54,726 nt of DNA from JANRIZ01 sp033764445 (GCA_033764445.1 JANRIZ010000012.1:1-54726), one strand, 5' to 3'. Positions 17,652 through 26,222 are shown, counted from the stretch's first letter. Notes: a model not told the origin generated them from the sequence alone. Program-made: numbers and translations.

Positions 17652-18831
17652 GATGGAGTTTCTGAAAACGGTAGAGGATGTGCAGGACTGTCTCCTGTGA
17701 AAATCCGGTGACCCGGGCGATCTCGGCCAGCGTGGAGTGGTTGTTGATGGCGGTCATGACAGACCGTTCCTGCGTGTTCAGCCGCATGTGCGGCGCCCGA
17801 CGGATCCCCGAGGGGGTCAGTGCGGGAACCCCCTGGACATCCGCCACTTCGCTGAGCATCACATCACAGGGCTCCACCTCCCGGAGTGTCATCAGAAACC
17901 AGTCGTCAATCTCCACGGCATCCCCAAGAAAGGGTTCGGCATACGGAGGCAGGCTGTCGGTTTCCTCAAATTCATAATCCACATTCTCCACCAGCCACAG
18001 TCCCGCAAACAACCGGCAACTGTGGGCCTTGACGAGTGTCCGGGAAAGCTCGGCGGACATCATGCCCCGTTCGGTCATCAGGATGAATACGGGACACCCG
18101 GAATCACTCTGGCCCTTCTCGCACGCCTTCCAGAATTTGTCCCGAAAAGAATCATTCGAATAGGAGGAACCCCTCAGGTACAGCTCCACATCCTTGCTGG
18201 TGACCATGACCACCCGGCCCTGATGAAACAGGATTTCCAGGGGGGAGGTCTCATGAAAAAACCGAAGCACTCCGGTCAGCTTTCTCGACGCAATAAAACT
18301 GGGGGTGTTCAAAAATGTCGACAGTCCCGTGTTTCCCCGAAAAAGGCAGCGGGCCCCAGGGGAGGGTCCCGCCAATCCCGGGGCGGTCACGACCGAGGCA
18401 CGCTCGGCCCCGTCCTTTTGGGGTTCCATGGCGGCGGACATGGCCGCCAACACATGGGTTTCAAAAGCCTGACGCACCGTGGCAATGAGCAATTCCCGGG
18501 TGAAGGGTTTGACAAGAATGTTGATGATGTTGGGAAAACGCGACCGGATGCGGCGGATTTCCTCGCCACTGGAACTCATCAGAATCACGGGGGTACGCGC
18601 GGTGAGTGGGTTCTTCAGAAAAGTCTCGCAGATCTCGTCGCCGGAAAAATCGGGCAGCACATAATCCAGAAGGATCAGGTCCGGCTGGACGGACTGGGCC
18701 AGTTCGCATCCCTCATGCCCGCTGCTGGCCAACGTCAGCTTCACCCCGGGCAATGACTTGTGCAGGGTGGTACTGATGACACGGTGCAGTGTCAGGCTGT
18801 CATCTATGGCCAGTACCTTGTGGGATGTCAT
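17611..18831 (-). CDS. Response regulator: receiver + PATAN/DUF4388-like + winged-helix end
   Basis: The 406-aa protein has a receiver (D10/D11, phospho-acceptor D56, K108 in ILVKPF). A middle region of about 155-320 resembles PATAN/DUF4388 (SRKLTGVLRF, then LEILFHQGRVVMV). The C-terminal helical segment looks like a winged helix (SVMTAINNHSTLAEIARV, FSQETVLHILYRFQKL). PATAN domains occur in PatA- and PixG-type regulators linked to chemosensory systems and pili. The ATG at 18831 is preferred; an in-frame TTG at 18846 directly abuts the GGAG sequence. It is the last gene of the seven-gene chemosensory operon. Confidence 0.75.
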   Translation of the reverse strand: MTSHKVLAIDDSLTLHRVISTTLHKSLPGVKLTLASSGHEGCELAQSVQPDLILLDYVLPDFSGDEICETFLKNPLTARTPVILMSSSGEEIRRIRSRFPNIINILVKPFTRELLIATVRQAFETHVLAAMSAAMEPQKDGAERASVVTAPGLAGPSPGARCLFRGNTGLSTFLNTPSFIASRKLTGVLRFFHETSPLEILFHQGRVVMVTSKDVELYLRGSSYSNDSFRDKFWKACEKGQSDSGCPVFILMTERGMMSAELSRTLVKAHSCRLFAGLWLVENVDYEFEETDSLPPYAEPFLGDAVEIDDWFLMTLREVEPCDVMLSEVADVQGVPALTPSGIRRAPHMRLNTQERSVMTAINNHSTLAEIARVTGFSQETVLHILYRFQKLHLIEFWSSVLLLGR

Positions 18832-18851
18832 GGTGTTTTTCGGCAACTCCT

Positions 18852-19571
18852 TCAGGCGGGGGTCTCATCCAGAAGCCTCAGACTCTCAAGCAGGGCATGC
18901 TGCCATTGGACATGGATGCTGACCACTCCGGGATCGGGGTTCTGATCCAGTTCATTCACGCTTCCGGCCTTCCAGGAAAGCATCTCGGCCATGGCCTCGA
19001 TGCCCGTATGCGCGGCGGTCTGGGCGTGGATGATGTTGCCCTCGTAAAAACAAAGCACGCCGCTCAATCCGCCGGGATCGGTGATTTCCAGCACGGCGGA
19101 GGTCTGGCTCATGCACTTGATCTCAATGACCTCCACCAGACTCGCACCCTTGAGCTTGACATGAAAGTGGTTGGACCCGGCCACACTCTCGGGCACCACC
19201 AGGCAGCGGATCAGGTCCGCAAAGGACATCAGATCAAAGGGTTTCTCCAAAAAACGGGTCACCCCCAGCTCCTGGGCCTTCCGGCGGGTCTGCCTCATGG
19301 GGGCGGCGGTCATGACCACTGTGAGTGCCTCGGGGAAGGCGGTTTTGACGTCGCTCAGAAAATCAAGTCCGCACCCGTCCGGCAGATTGATGTCCACCAC
19401 ATAGACATCCACATCGTGCTGGCTCATGAAGGTCTGCGCCTCCGAAATGGTCTTGGCACTCAGGAGATTGACTCCGGGCAGCACCTGACGGATCTGGGCC
19501 CCCAGCTGCGTCACGATCAGGGGATCATCCTCCAGGATCAACAACGTCTTGTTTTCGTGGGTTTGGCTCAT
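18852..19571 (-). CDS. Response regulator: receiver + DUF4388 (PATAN)
   Basis: The 239-aa protein has a receiver (E14/D15/D16, phospho-acceptor D60, K110 in FLEKPFD) and a C-terminal DUF4388 domain at about 138-232. The signature GVLCFYEGNIIHAQTA matches the GxLxFxxGxxxHA core of the family. Its ATG overlaps the stop of the upstream Hpt gene (ATGA, 19568-19571), so the two are translationally coupled; this suggests Hpt-to-receiver phosphotransfer. It lies 20 bp upstream of the second receiver-PATAN gene. Output is expected through protein interaction, since no DNA-binding domain is present. Confidence 0.82.
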   Translation of the reverse strand: MSQTHENKTLLILEDDPLIVTQLGAQIRQVLPGVNLLSAKTISEAQTFMSQHDVDVYVVDINLPDGCGLDFLSDVKTAFPEALTVVMTAAPMRQTRRKAQELGVTRFLEKPFDLMSFADLIRCLVVPESVAGSNHFHVKLKGASLVEVIEIKCMSQTSAVLEITDPGGLSGVLCFYEGNIIHAQTAAHTGIEAMAEMLSWKAGSVNELDQNPDPGVVSIHVQWQHALLESLRLLDETPA

Positions 19572-20050
19572 ACGCGCGCCTCCGGCAGGGGAATCCGGGT
19601 CGGTGTTCTCTGGATGCCGACCAGTGATTCGCGGGTTTTGCGGATCAAATCCTGCACCTCGCGGCGTCCCGCGCCCCCGGCGGTCTGCAACCGGTACAGA
19701 TCAAGCACGATCCGTACGGATTGATTCAGAACCGGCAGCAGGTCCTTCTCCTTTGTCCCACCCTCCCCCTGGAGAAAAAGATTGCAGACCTGTTCGTTCT
19801 GAAAACAGAACTGGCTGAACTGGGTCAGCCCGGCAAACCCGGCGGATCCTTTGAGCGTGTGAAAATGACGGTGCAGGGTCTTGATGGAGGCGGCCACGGC
19901 GCTGGTTTCACGCACTCCCTCGGTGGCATTGATCATCTGGGGGATCACCGCCTCGCATTCCTCCAGAAAAATCTGGCACAGCTCCGCGTCAAGGGCCCCC
20001 GTGTCCCCGGCACCCTTTTCGGCGGTTTCAAAAATTTCCTCGAATATCAT
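19568..20050 (-). CDS. Histidine phosphotransfer (Hpt) domain protein
   Basis: The 160-aa protein is a stand-alone Hpt domain with phospho-accepting His64 in HFHTLKGSAGF, inside a predicted four-helix bundle. It could shuttle phosphate from CheA or a hybrid kinase to the receiver proteins coded next to it. The ATG at 20050 has AGAGGA about 7 bp upstream, which favours it over a longer frame that overlaps the CheX gene. The stop overlaps the next start (ATGA). Confidence 0.85.
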   Translation of the reverse strand: MIFEEIFETAEKGAGDTGALDAELCQIFLEECEAVIPQMINATEGVRETSAVAASIKTLHRHFHTLKGSAGFAGLTQFSQFCFQNEQVCNLFLQGEGGTKEKDLLPVLNQSVRIVLDLYRLQTAGGAGRREVQDLIRKTRESLVGIQRTPTRIPLPEARV

Positions 20051-20075
20051 TGGTTTTCCTCTTTTCTCCCGGATG

Positions 20076-20612
20076 TCACGCGCTGGGTTTCTGCATCGAC
20101 AGATGCACAGACACCGCAAAGGTGCCTCGCTGGTCCTGAAATCCAAAAATCTGAAAATGCTGGTGCGTGGCGTGGTGCCCCTCGATGACGACGGAGGCTC
20201 CGCTGTGCATGATCATGGGCAGGGTCATGGCACAATGGTCCGCACCCTCGGTCAGTCGGGCCTTCAAATCCCCGGCCAACATGTTGCTCAACTCCCCGAT
20301 CATATCCCTCTTGGCCTCGACGGTCACCTCGGCAACGGTCCGCTCAAGGATCAGTGCCGCGCAATGGGTGGCCAGGGCATCATCCATCCAGAGGCTGATG
20401 TTGCCAACGATTTCCTGGCCGACAAGTCCCACACTGGCAATCAACGAGTCCCGGCCCCAGCGGAACTCCTGGACGGAATCCGTTTCCCTGGCAATGGGTC
20501 TTGCATGAAGATAGGTGCAAAAAACCTCCTCGACGGACTCCCGCAAATTCAGCGGCAAACGCAGGGAGGCCCGGTTGATCCTTTCCGTGGGGGTGATGGA
20601 GAGTGGATTCAT
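20076..20612 (-). CDS. cheX: CheX/CheC-family phosphatase (first paralogue)
   Basis: The 178-aa protein matches the CheC/CheX/FliY phosphatases, which remove phosphate from CheY-P. The catalytic pattern E-x2-N-x21-P is intact: GELSN followed by proline in MTLPMIM. A single catalytic site, as in CheX, is visible. The gene lies between CheD and Hpt in the minus-strand operon. A second, different CheX is coded at 21558-22103, so the system has two phosphatases, perhaps for different receivers. Confidence 0.8.
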   Translation of the reverse strand: MNPLSITPTERINRASLRLPLNLRESVEEVFCTYLHARPIARETDSVQEFRWGRDSLIASVGLVGQEIVGNISLWMDDALATHCAALILERTVAEVTVEAKRDMIGELSNMLAGDLKARLTEGADHCAMTLPMIMHSGASVVIEGHHATHQHFQIFGFQDQRGTFAVSVHLSMQKPSA

Positions 20613-20621
20613 GGGTGGAGG

Positions 20622-21125
20622 TCAACGGTAAAAGGTTTCCAACGAGGTGCGGACGAGCACCTTCCCATTGGAGAGGTCCAGGGAGACGGTCCGATAATCA
20701 CGTCCGCCCACCTCCCAGACCCGGACAAAAATCCGGAGCCGGACGGAGAGTTCCTTGAGGGCGGCAATGTTCCGGTTGGCCACGTCAAAAAGGCTGAGCT
20801 TGGCGGTGTCGGCACCCCCGAAAGCCTTGAATTCCAAAAAACGTTTTTGCGCACCGGACTCCGTGAGTCTGTCCAGAAATCGCGGCAGGGCATGATCCAG
20901 ATAGCGGCCTTCATCGGGCTTCTCCGGCGGCGTCGTGGTGGCCGTGGGCAGCATGTAATGGAGCAGTCCGCCCACCCGGTTGAGAGGATCATAGGCGGTC
21001 AGCCCGACACAGGATCCGAGCGCATAGGTCACCACCGTCCCGGGGCCCGCCCCGACACGGTATTCCCCCATTCCCACAACAATCGGCGGCTTGATCAATT
21101 CCACAAGAGCGGGTCCCAGATTCAT
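20622..21125 (-). CDS. cheD: CheD chemoreceptor glutamine deamidase
   Basis: The 167-aa protein has the full CheD triad, T33, C39 and H56, at the same spacing as in characterised CheD (Thr six residues before Cys, His seventeen after), in VVTYALGSCVGL and GGLLHYMLP. CheD deamidates receptor glutamines and, in CheC-containing systems, binds CheC. Here it sits between a CheX and CheY. Since no cheB is present in the window, CheD is the only visible receptor-modifying enzyme. Confidence 0.9.
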   Translation of the reverse strand: MNLGPALVELIKPPIVVGMGEYRVGAGPGTVVTYALGSCVGLTAYDPLNRVGGLLHYMLPTATTTPPEKPDEGRYLDHALPRFLDRLTESGAQKRFLEFKAFGGADTAKLSLFDVANRNIAALKELSVRLRIFVRVWEVGGRDYRTVSLDLSNGKVLVRTSLETFYR

Positions 21126-21141
21126 GTTGTTTCGACGGCTC

Positions 21142-21561
21142 CTACTTCAAGGCCAGAGGGAGCAGGTCCATGACCACCTCCAGGATTTGCTGCTCGGTAA
21201 AGGGTTTGCTCACAAAACGCTGCGCCCCCAAACCCTTCAGGTCCTCGGCGGAACGGCGCCCGGAGTCGGCCGAAAGAAGCACCACCGGAAGGGCCTCAAA
21301 TCCGGTCAGCCCGCGCAGTTGGCGCAGAAACTCAAGTCCGTCCATTTCGGGCATGTTGATGTCCAGCACGATCAGATCAGGGGGCGTCGCTCCCTGCGCG
21401 ACCAGTCCCAGTCCCTCCCGTCCATTCTGGGCGGAACAGAGTTCCACATTGTAACATCGGAAGGCCCGACCCAGCACCGCATGAACCATGCGGCTGTCAT
21501 CAATGGTGAGAATTTTCACCGTGGTGGGGCTGACGGATTGGAGGGGGGGCTCGGTATTCAT
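21142..21561 (-). CDS. cheY: CheY-like single-domain response regulator
   Basis: The 139-aa protein is a single receiver domain: D21/D22, phospho-acceptor D67 (LIVLDINMPEMDG), S98 and K119 (FVSKPF). It has a 14-residue N-terminal extension. Its start overlaps the stop of the upstream cheX (ATGA at 21558-21561), so phosphatase and substrate are probably made together. It is the likely CheA target. Confidence 0.87.
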   Translation of the reverse strand: MNTEPPLQSVSPTTVKILTIDDSRMVHAVLGRAFRCYNVELCSAQNGREGLGLVAQGATPPDLIVLDINMPEMDGLEFLRQLRGLTGFEALPVVLLSADSGRRSAEDLKGLGAQRFVSKPFTEQQILEVVMDLLPLALK

Positions 21562-22103
21562 GTTTGTTCCTGGTTGATAAGGATGTGGGTTCGGGTTGAA
21601 AAATGATGCGGGTCGCCGACGGTCTGGAAAAAAAGATGAAACGACAGATTGGCCTCGTGGCTTTCAATGCGGATCATCGGGGCGCAGACAACCGTGGGCA
21701 CGGTCAGATGGCAGCCGGGCCACGCACGGAGACAGCGGCTTTTGAATTCACCCACGATCATGTTGGTCAGCTCACCGACCAGATCCAGCTTGTCGGCTTC
21801 GGAGGCTTTCGCGGCCTCCCCCCCAAAAATCCGGGCGACCGCCCCGGCGGCAAGCGAATCGGTGGCCATGAGATACACGGTGCCGGCGATGCCAGGCCCG
21901 GCAAATCCCACACTGCCACACACCAGCTCCGTGTGAAGCAATGGCGCAATCTGCCCGGTGGTCCGGATTTCCAAATCGAGCATGGTGGCCATGACGCCGG
22001 AAACGGCCCCCTGCATTCCCTCCTCAAAATTGCGCTGCATGGCCGCATCCGGCATCAATCCACGCAACCGGGAGTCCAATCGGGGGGAACTTGTTGAAAT
22101 CAT
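21558..22103 (-). CDS. cheX: CheX/CheC-family phosphatase (second paralogue)
   Basis: The 181-aa protein is the first gene of the seven-gene minus-strand chemosensory operon. It has the intact catalytic signature E-x2-N-x21-P (GELTN, then LTVPTVV). It shares the fold with the other CheX but the sequences are well diverged, so this is an old duplication. Its position, coupled to cheY by a 4-bp overlap, makes CheY-P the expected substrate. It is divergent from cheA with a 138-bp gap. Confidence 0.82.
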   Translation of the reverse strand: MISTSSPRLDSRLRGLMPDAAMQRNFEEGMQGAVSGVMATMLDLEIRTTGQIAPLLHTELVCGSVGFAGPGIAGTVYLMATDSLAAGAVARIFGGEAAKASEADKLDLVGELTNMIVGEFKSRCLRAWPGCHLTVPTVVCAPMIRIESHEANLSFHLFFQTVGDPHHFSTRTHILINQEQT

Positions 22104-22241
22104 TCCTGAGGGTTAACACGGGGCATGTCTTTTTCCTATAGGGTTTCTCCCCTATTCTCCTCTCCGCCCTCTGCCGGCTAGGATGGACCCCACACAGTCA
22201 GTCCCGTCCCTCTCGGGGCCCTGTTCCACGGAGTCCCCCCC

Positions 22242-24224
22242 ATGCAAAATCCCTCTCTCCCCCACCAGGACCACATCGATTCCCTCGGCCTCATGCTGGC
22301 TCTGGCCGCCGGCGGGGCCTTTTCGGACTGGCCGGTCTTCCATGACCGCCTCCAGGCATTTGAAACGGCCCTGGCCCTTTCCCATCCCCATCTCCCGGCC
22401 CCTTGCGCCGAAATCCGGGCCCACATCCCCCAACAGGGCCCGGTCGCGGCCAACGACCCGCGTCTCTCAGCGGGCACCCGCGCACTTGAAAAGCTGGTCG
22501 GCCTTCTGCGCTCCACCAGGGCGGAACCGGTGCCGCAGGGGGATTTTCCACCGATCTGTCTGGATCTGGAATCCGACCTCGACATGGCCCGCGAATTCTC
22601 CTCGGAATTCCGCGAAAATCTCCACCGGGCCGAGCAGTGCATCCTGGCGCTGGAACGCAATCCCTCGGACAGTGAAACCATCAACGCTCTCCACCGCGCC
22701 TTCCACAATATCAAGGGGGATTCCGGATTCCTGAATCTGGTCTCCCTCAGCCGTGTGTCCCACGAACTGGAAACCCTGCTCGAAACGGCCCGACAACGGG
22801 CGCTTCCCGTCAGCAGCCGCATGGCCAGTCTGATGCTTCGCTGTCTGGACCTGCTCAAATCGGTGGCCCATGAGATGGACCTTCAGATTTCCGGCAAAAA
22901 TCCGTCCACCCCGATCCCGGTTCCGGCGGCGGCTCTCGTCGCCGAATTGTCGGACCCGGCCCTCCTACAGTCCTCCGCCCCCTCGGGGCCTTCCGCCGAG
23001 GACGTGTCTCTTCCCTCGGGCAATTCAAACGAGGGGGACCGGGCAACGGTCAAAATCAACACCTCCAAACTCGATGCCCTGGTCGACCTGGCGGGGGAAA
23101 TGGTCATTGCCCACTCGCTGATCGAACAGGACCCGCTCCTGGTGGATATGAAAAACACGCGCCTGGGGGATCATTTCAGCCAGCTCACCCGCATCACACG
23201 CGACATCCAGAAAATGGCGATGCAGCTGCGCATGGTCCCGGTCCGCCCGGTCTTCGCCCGCATGTCGCGTCTGGTGCGGGATCTCTCGCAAAAACTGGGC
23301 AAACCGGTGTCCCTCCAGCTCGAGGGGGAGGACACGGAAATCGACCGGGGGGTCATCGATATCCTGGCGGCCCCGCTGGTCCACATGATCCGCAACTCGA
23401 TGGACCACGGTCTGGAATCCCCTGCGGACCGGAAAAAGGCGGGCAAACCCGAGACCGGGATCATCCGCCTGCGGGCCTTCCACCGGGGCGGCCATATCGT
23501 CGTGGAAATCAGCGACGACGGCGCGGGTCTCAACCGCGTGCAAATCCTCCGCAAGGCCATGGAAAAGGGGTTGCTCCAGTCCTCCCACAGTCTCTCGGAT
23601 CGCGACATCGACTTCCTGATTTTCAAACCGGGTTTCTCCACGGCCAGCACGGTGTCGGATATCTCGGGCCGCGGGGTGGGTCTGGATGTGGTCCTTCAGG
23701 GGGTCCAGAAAATCAATGGCAGCATTGATCTGCACTCGATCCCGGGGGCGGGAACCACCTTTACCATCACGGTTCCCCTGACCCTGGCCATCATCGAGGG
23801 GATCATGATCGGCGCCGGAACCCAGACGTTTGTCCTGCCCTCGGTGGCGATCCGCGAAATGTTCTCCTGCGATTCACGCCCGCCGATCATGGCCCATCAC
23901 AACTGCCCGGTGGTCTCCTTCCGCGGGGAGCTGATCCCGGTCCTGCATCTGGCCGACTACCTGAGCATCCCCTCCCCGTCAAAATCCACCTCCCGGGGAA
24001 TCATCGTCATCATCGAGGCGGAAAACCGCACCCGCGCCCTCCAGGTGGACAGTCTTCTGGGCAAGGCGGAGTTCGTGGTCAAGGGTCTGGATGAGGGACT
24101 GGCCGCTTCCCGCAAATTCGCCGGAGCCACGATCCTGGGGAATGGTCAGGCAGGTCTGATCCTCAATGTGATCCCCATCGTCCACCTCAACACTCCGTCC
24201 CCCTCGCTCACCGAGGCGGCCTGA
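22242..24224 (+). CDS. cheA: CheA-type histidine kinase with displaced P1 domain
   Basis: The 660-aa protein contains a P1/Hpt domain at about 112-215 with phospho-acceptor His155 (HRAFHNIKGD), a dimerisation P3 (about 270-335), a P4 ATPase (N box HMIRNSMDHG at 381-390, G1 DDGAGL 425-430, FKPGFST 461-467, G2 GRGVGLD 476-482) and a CheW-like P5 (about 513-650). The first 110 residues are an extra region without a recognised motif, so P1 is not at the N-terminus. No P2 CheY-docking domain is evident between P1 and P3. All catalytic motifs are present. No separate CheW is coded nearby. GGAG lies about 8 bp before the ATG. Confidence 0.92.
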   Translation: MQNPSLPHQDHIDSLGLMLALAAGGAFSDWPVFHDRLQAFETALALSHPHLPAPCAEIRAHIPQQGPVAANDPRLSAGTRALEKLVGLLRSTRAEPVPQGDFPPICLDLESDLDMAREFSSEFRENLHRAEQCILALERNPSDSETINALHRAFHNIKGDSGFLNLVSLSRVSHELETLLETARQRALPVSSRMASLMLRCLDLLKSVAHEMDLQISGKNPSTPIPVPAAALVAELSDPALLQSSAPSGPSAEDVSLPSGNSNEGDRATVKINTSKLDALVDLAGEMVIAHSLIEQDPLLVDMKNTRLGDHFSQLTRITRDIQKMAMQLRMVPVRPVFARMSRLVRDLSQKLGKPVSLQLEGEDTEIDRGVIDILAAPLVHMIRNSMDHGLESPADRKKAGKPETGIIRLRAFHRGGHIVVEISDDGAGLNRVQILRKAMEKGLLQSSHSLSDRDIDFLIFKPGFSTASTVSDISGRGVGLDVVLQGVQKINGSIDLHSIPGAGTTFTITVPLTLAIIEGIMIGAGTQTFVLPSVAIREMFSCDSRPPIMAHHNCPVVSFRGELIPVLHLADYLSIPSPSKSTSRGIIVIIEAENRTRALQVDSLLGKAEFVVKGLDEGLAASRKFAGATILGNGQAGLILNVIPIVHLNTPSPSLTEAA

Positions 24225-24272
24225 CCAACGTGCGCCGGCTTCCGACAAAAGCTGCCGCCGTTTGCCGACGGG

Positions 24273-24295
24273 ATCAGGGTGTGTGTTGTCCTGAT
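24273..24295. terminator. Hairpin between convergent cheA and xerC/D genes
   Basis: ATCAGG (24273-24278) pairs with CCTGAT (24290-24295) over an 11-nt loop, between two converging genes. There is no strong T run on either strand, so it may be a weak bidirectional terminator. Confidence 0.3.
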
Positions 24296-24344
24296 TGGTT
24301 TCTGGCCGCGGGTGACGAGTCACTGGTCTCCTCGGGCGGCAATC

Positions 24345-25280
24345 TCACTTGCCGGAACGCGGATGAAATTTCCGGTGTTCCTCCTTGAGATGCTGACGGT
24401 CCACGTGGGTGTAGATTTCCGTGGTGGTGATATTCGCGTGGCCCAGCATTTCCTGGATCACCCGCAGATCGGCACCCTCCTCCAGCAGGTGGGTGGCAAA
24501 GGAATGCCGCAGCAGATGGGGATACACCCGCCGGTCCAGCCCGGCCCGCCTCGCCTGGGCCCGGACGATGTTCAACAAACCCATCGTGGAAAGCCCCGCC
24601 CCAAACCGGTTCAAAAAAACCGCACTGCCGGTGCGGGCCCGGACCAGGGCAGGGCGTCCCCGGCTCAGGTACGTCTGCAAGGCCTCAACGGCCTTTTTTC
24701 CCACGGGCACCACCCGGGTCTTGGCGCCTTTGCCGGTGACCCGTGCCACGCCTTCATCCATATCAAGCTCGTGCAACTGCAATCCGAGGACTTCCGCCCG
24801 GCGCATGCCGCTGGCATACAGGAGTTCCAAAATGGCCCGGTCCCTCCATCCACAGGGGGTTTGCGGGGTGGGGGTGGTGAGAATCTGGTCGAGATCCGAC
24901 TGCGTCAGCGTTCCGGGCACCTTGCGCGCGGCCCGGGGGGTCGGCATGTGCTCCATCAGATCGGGAATCTCGCGGAATTCCTGCGCGGCAAACCGGTAAA
25001 AAAGCCGCAGTTCGATGAGTTGATTCTGGTAGGTGGTCGATTGCAGCTTTTTCTGGCGCCAGGCCAGAAACTCATGCAACAGGGCGGGGGTCACCGCCCC
25101 CCAGGTCTCGACCTGCCGCCCCTGCATCCATCGCGCACAGTGGCTCAGAATGCGGGCCTCCTGTTGGACGGTGGATTTGGCCAGGCCGCGCTCGGTGAGC
25201 CGGTGCAGAAGGTAGGCCTCGATGGGTGCCCGGAAACCCGGAGGGACCGGATCCAAACTTTCCTGCGGGGGCCGGGGCAT
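24345..25280 (-). CDS. xerD: Tyrosine recombinase XerC/XerD
   Basis: The 311-aa protein has an N-terminal SAM-like DNA-binding domain and a catalytic domain with the complete set of active residues: R160, K184, H255, R258, H281 and the nucleophile Y290. The HLLRHSFATHLLEEGAD and LGHANITTTEIYTHV motifs are typical. XerC and XerD resolve chromosome dimers at dif; whether this is XerC or XerD cannot be decided by eye. It starts 11 bp after purC on the same strand with AGGCGG upstream. No phage or integron genes are nearby, which favours the housekeeping role. Confidence 0.88.
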   Translation of the reverse strand: MPRPPQESLDPVPPGFRAPIEAYLLHRLTERGLAKSTVQQEARILSHCARWMQGRQVETWGAVTPALLHEFLAWRQKKLQSTTYQNQLIELRLFYRFAAQEFREIPDLMEHMPTPRAARKVPGTLTQSDLDQILTTPTPQTPCGWRDRAILELLYASGMRRAEVLGLQLHELDMDEGVARVTGKGAKTRVVPVGKKAVEALQTYLSRGRPALVRARTGSAVFLNRFGAGLSTMGLLNIVRAQARRAGLDRRVYPHLLRHSFATHLLEEGADLRVIQEMLGHANITTTEIYTHVDRQHLKEEHRKFHPRSGK

Positions 25281-25291
25281 GTCCGCCTGCG

Positions 25292-26185
25292 CTAATGGTT
25301 CAGTTCCTGTCCGGTCACCCGGCAGTAGACGTCCCGGTAAAGGTCGGAGGTCCGGATCACCACCTCCCTCGGCAGGTCCGGGGCGGGAGGCTGTTTGTCC
25401 CAGCGGACGGATTCGAGATAATCCCGCACAAACTGTTTGTCCATGCCCGCCTGGGCCCGGCCCGGGGCGTATTGGGACCGGATCCAGAACCGGGAGGAGT
25501 CGGGGGTCAGACATTCATCCATCAGCACGGTTTCCCCGTGCATGAAACCGAATTCAAACTTGGTATCGGCCAGGATCAGTCCCTTGTACGAAAGTTCCTT
25601 CTGCGCATATTCAAAAATCGAAAAGCTCGCCATGGCCAGTTTCTCGGAATTGGCCCGGCCGACAATCGCACACATCTGGTCAAAATTGATGTTTTCATCA
25701 TGCCCCTGGTCATTTTTGGCGGCGGGGGTGAAAATGGGCTCCGGCAACGCGGCACATTCCGGAAGGCCCTCGGGCAGCTCCACCCCGCACACCTGACCGG
25801 TCTGCCGGTACTCCTTCCAGGCGGACCCGGTCAGATACCCGCGCACAACACATTCCACGGGGATGGGTTTGAGTTTCTGGACAATCATCGAGCGTCCCTC
25901 CAATTCCCGACGGTAGGGCTGGAGAATGTCCGGATATTCCTCAAACCGGTCGGTCTTGAAATGATTGAGAACGATGTGGTTGGTCTTGTGAAACCAATGC
26001 GAGGAAATCTGGTTGAGAACATGGCCCTTGTAGGGAATGCCCTGGGGCAGAATGCAGTCAAAGGCGGAAATGCGGTCGGTGGCGACAAACAACAGTTTGT
26101 CCCCAAGATCAAAAACCTCCCGGACTTTTCCACTCCGCAACTTGGGAATCTCCGGCAGTTCAAGGTGCGTCAACGGCTCTGGCAT
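25292..26185 (-). CDS. purC: Phosphoribosylaminoimidazole-succinocarboxamide synthase (PurC)
   Basis: The 297-aa protein makes SAICAR from CAIR, aspartate and ATP in purine synthesis. Recognisable motifs are KLRSGKVREVFDLGD (P-loop-like N-terminus), DRISAFDCILPQGIP, PVECVVRGYLTGSAW and LADTKFEFG. The length fits the longer, yeast-like form. The ATG at 26185 begins MPEPLTHLEL; a longer frame is open but not family-like. A promoter whose -10 box lies 8 bp before this ATG suggests a leaderless or nearly leaderless mRNA. purC is followed closely by xerC/D. Confidence 0.92.
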   Translation of the reverse strand: MPEPLTHLELPEIPKLRSGKVREVFDLGDKLLFVATDRISAFDCILPQGIPYKGHVLNQISSHWFHKTNHIVLNHFKTDRFEEYPDILQPYRRELEGRSMIVQKLKPIPVECVVRGYLTGSAWKEYRQTGQVCGVELPEGLPECAALPEPIFTPAAKNDQGHDENINFDQMCAIVGRANSEKLAMASFSIFEYAQKELSYKGLILADTKFEFGFMHGETVLMDECLTPDSSRFWIRSQYAPGRAQAGMDKQFVRDYLESVRWDKQPPAPDLPREVVIRTSDLYRDVYCRVTGQELNH

Positions 26186-26193
26186 CGCGTCCG

Positions 26194-26222
26194 ATCTAAC
26201 GCACTGCCCCCCGATCTGACAA
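26194..26222 (-). promoter_or_regulatory. Sigma-70-type promoter for purC
   Basis: On the minus strand TTGTCA (26222-26217) and TTAGAT (26199-26194) are separated by 17 bp. Only 8 bp lie between the -10 box and the purC ATG, so transcription would begin at or within two bases of the start codon. Confidence 0.5.

Noticed and set aside
24345..25280. Integron or genomic-island integrase
   Set aside because: The protein is a standard XerC/D, linked to purC, with no attachment repeats, cassettes or mobile genes around it.
25281..25514. N-terminal extension of the Xer recombinase
   Set aside because: It overlaps the end of purC, is Pro/Gly-rich, and exceeds the normal length of the family.
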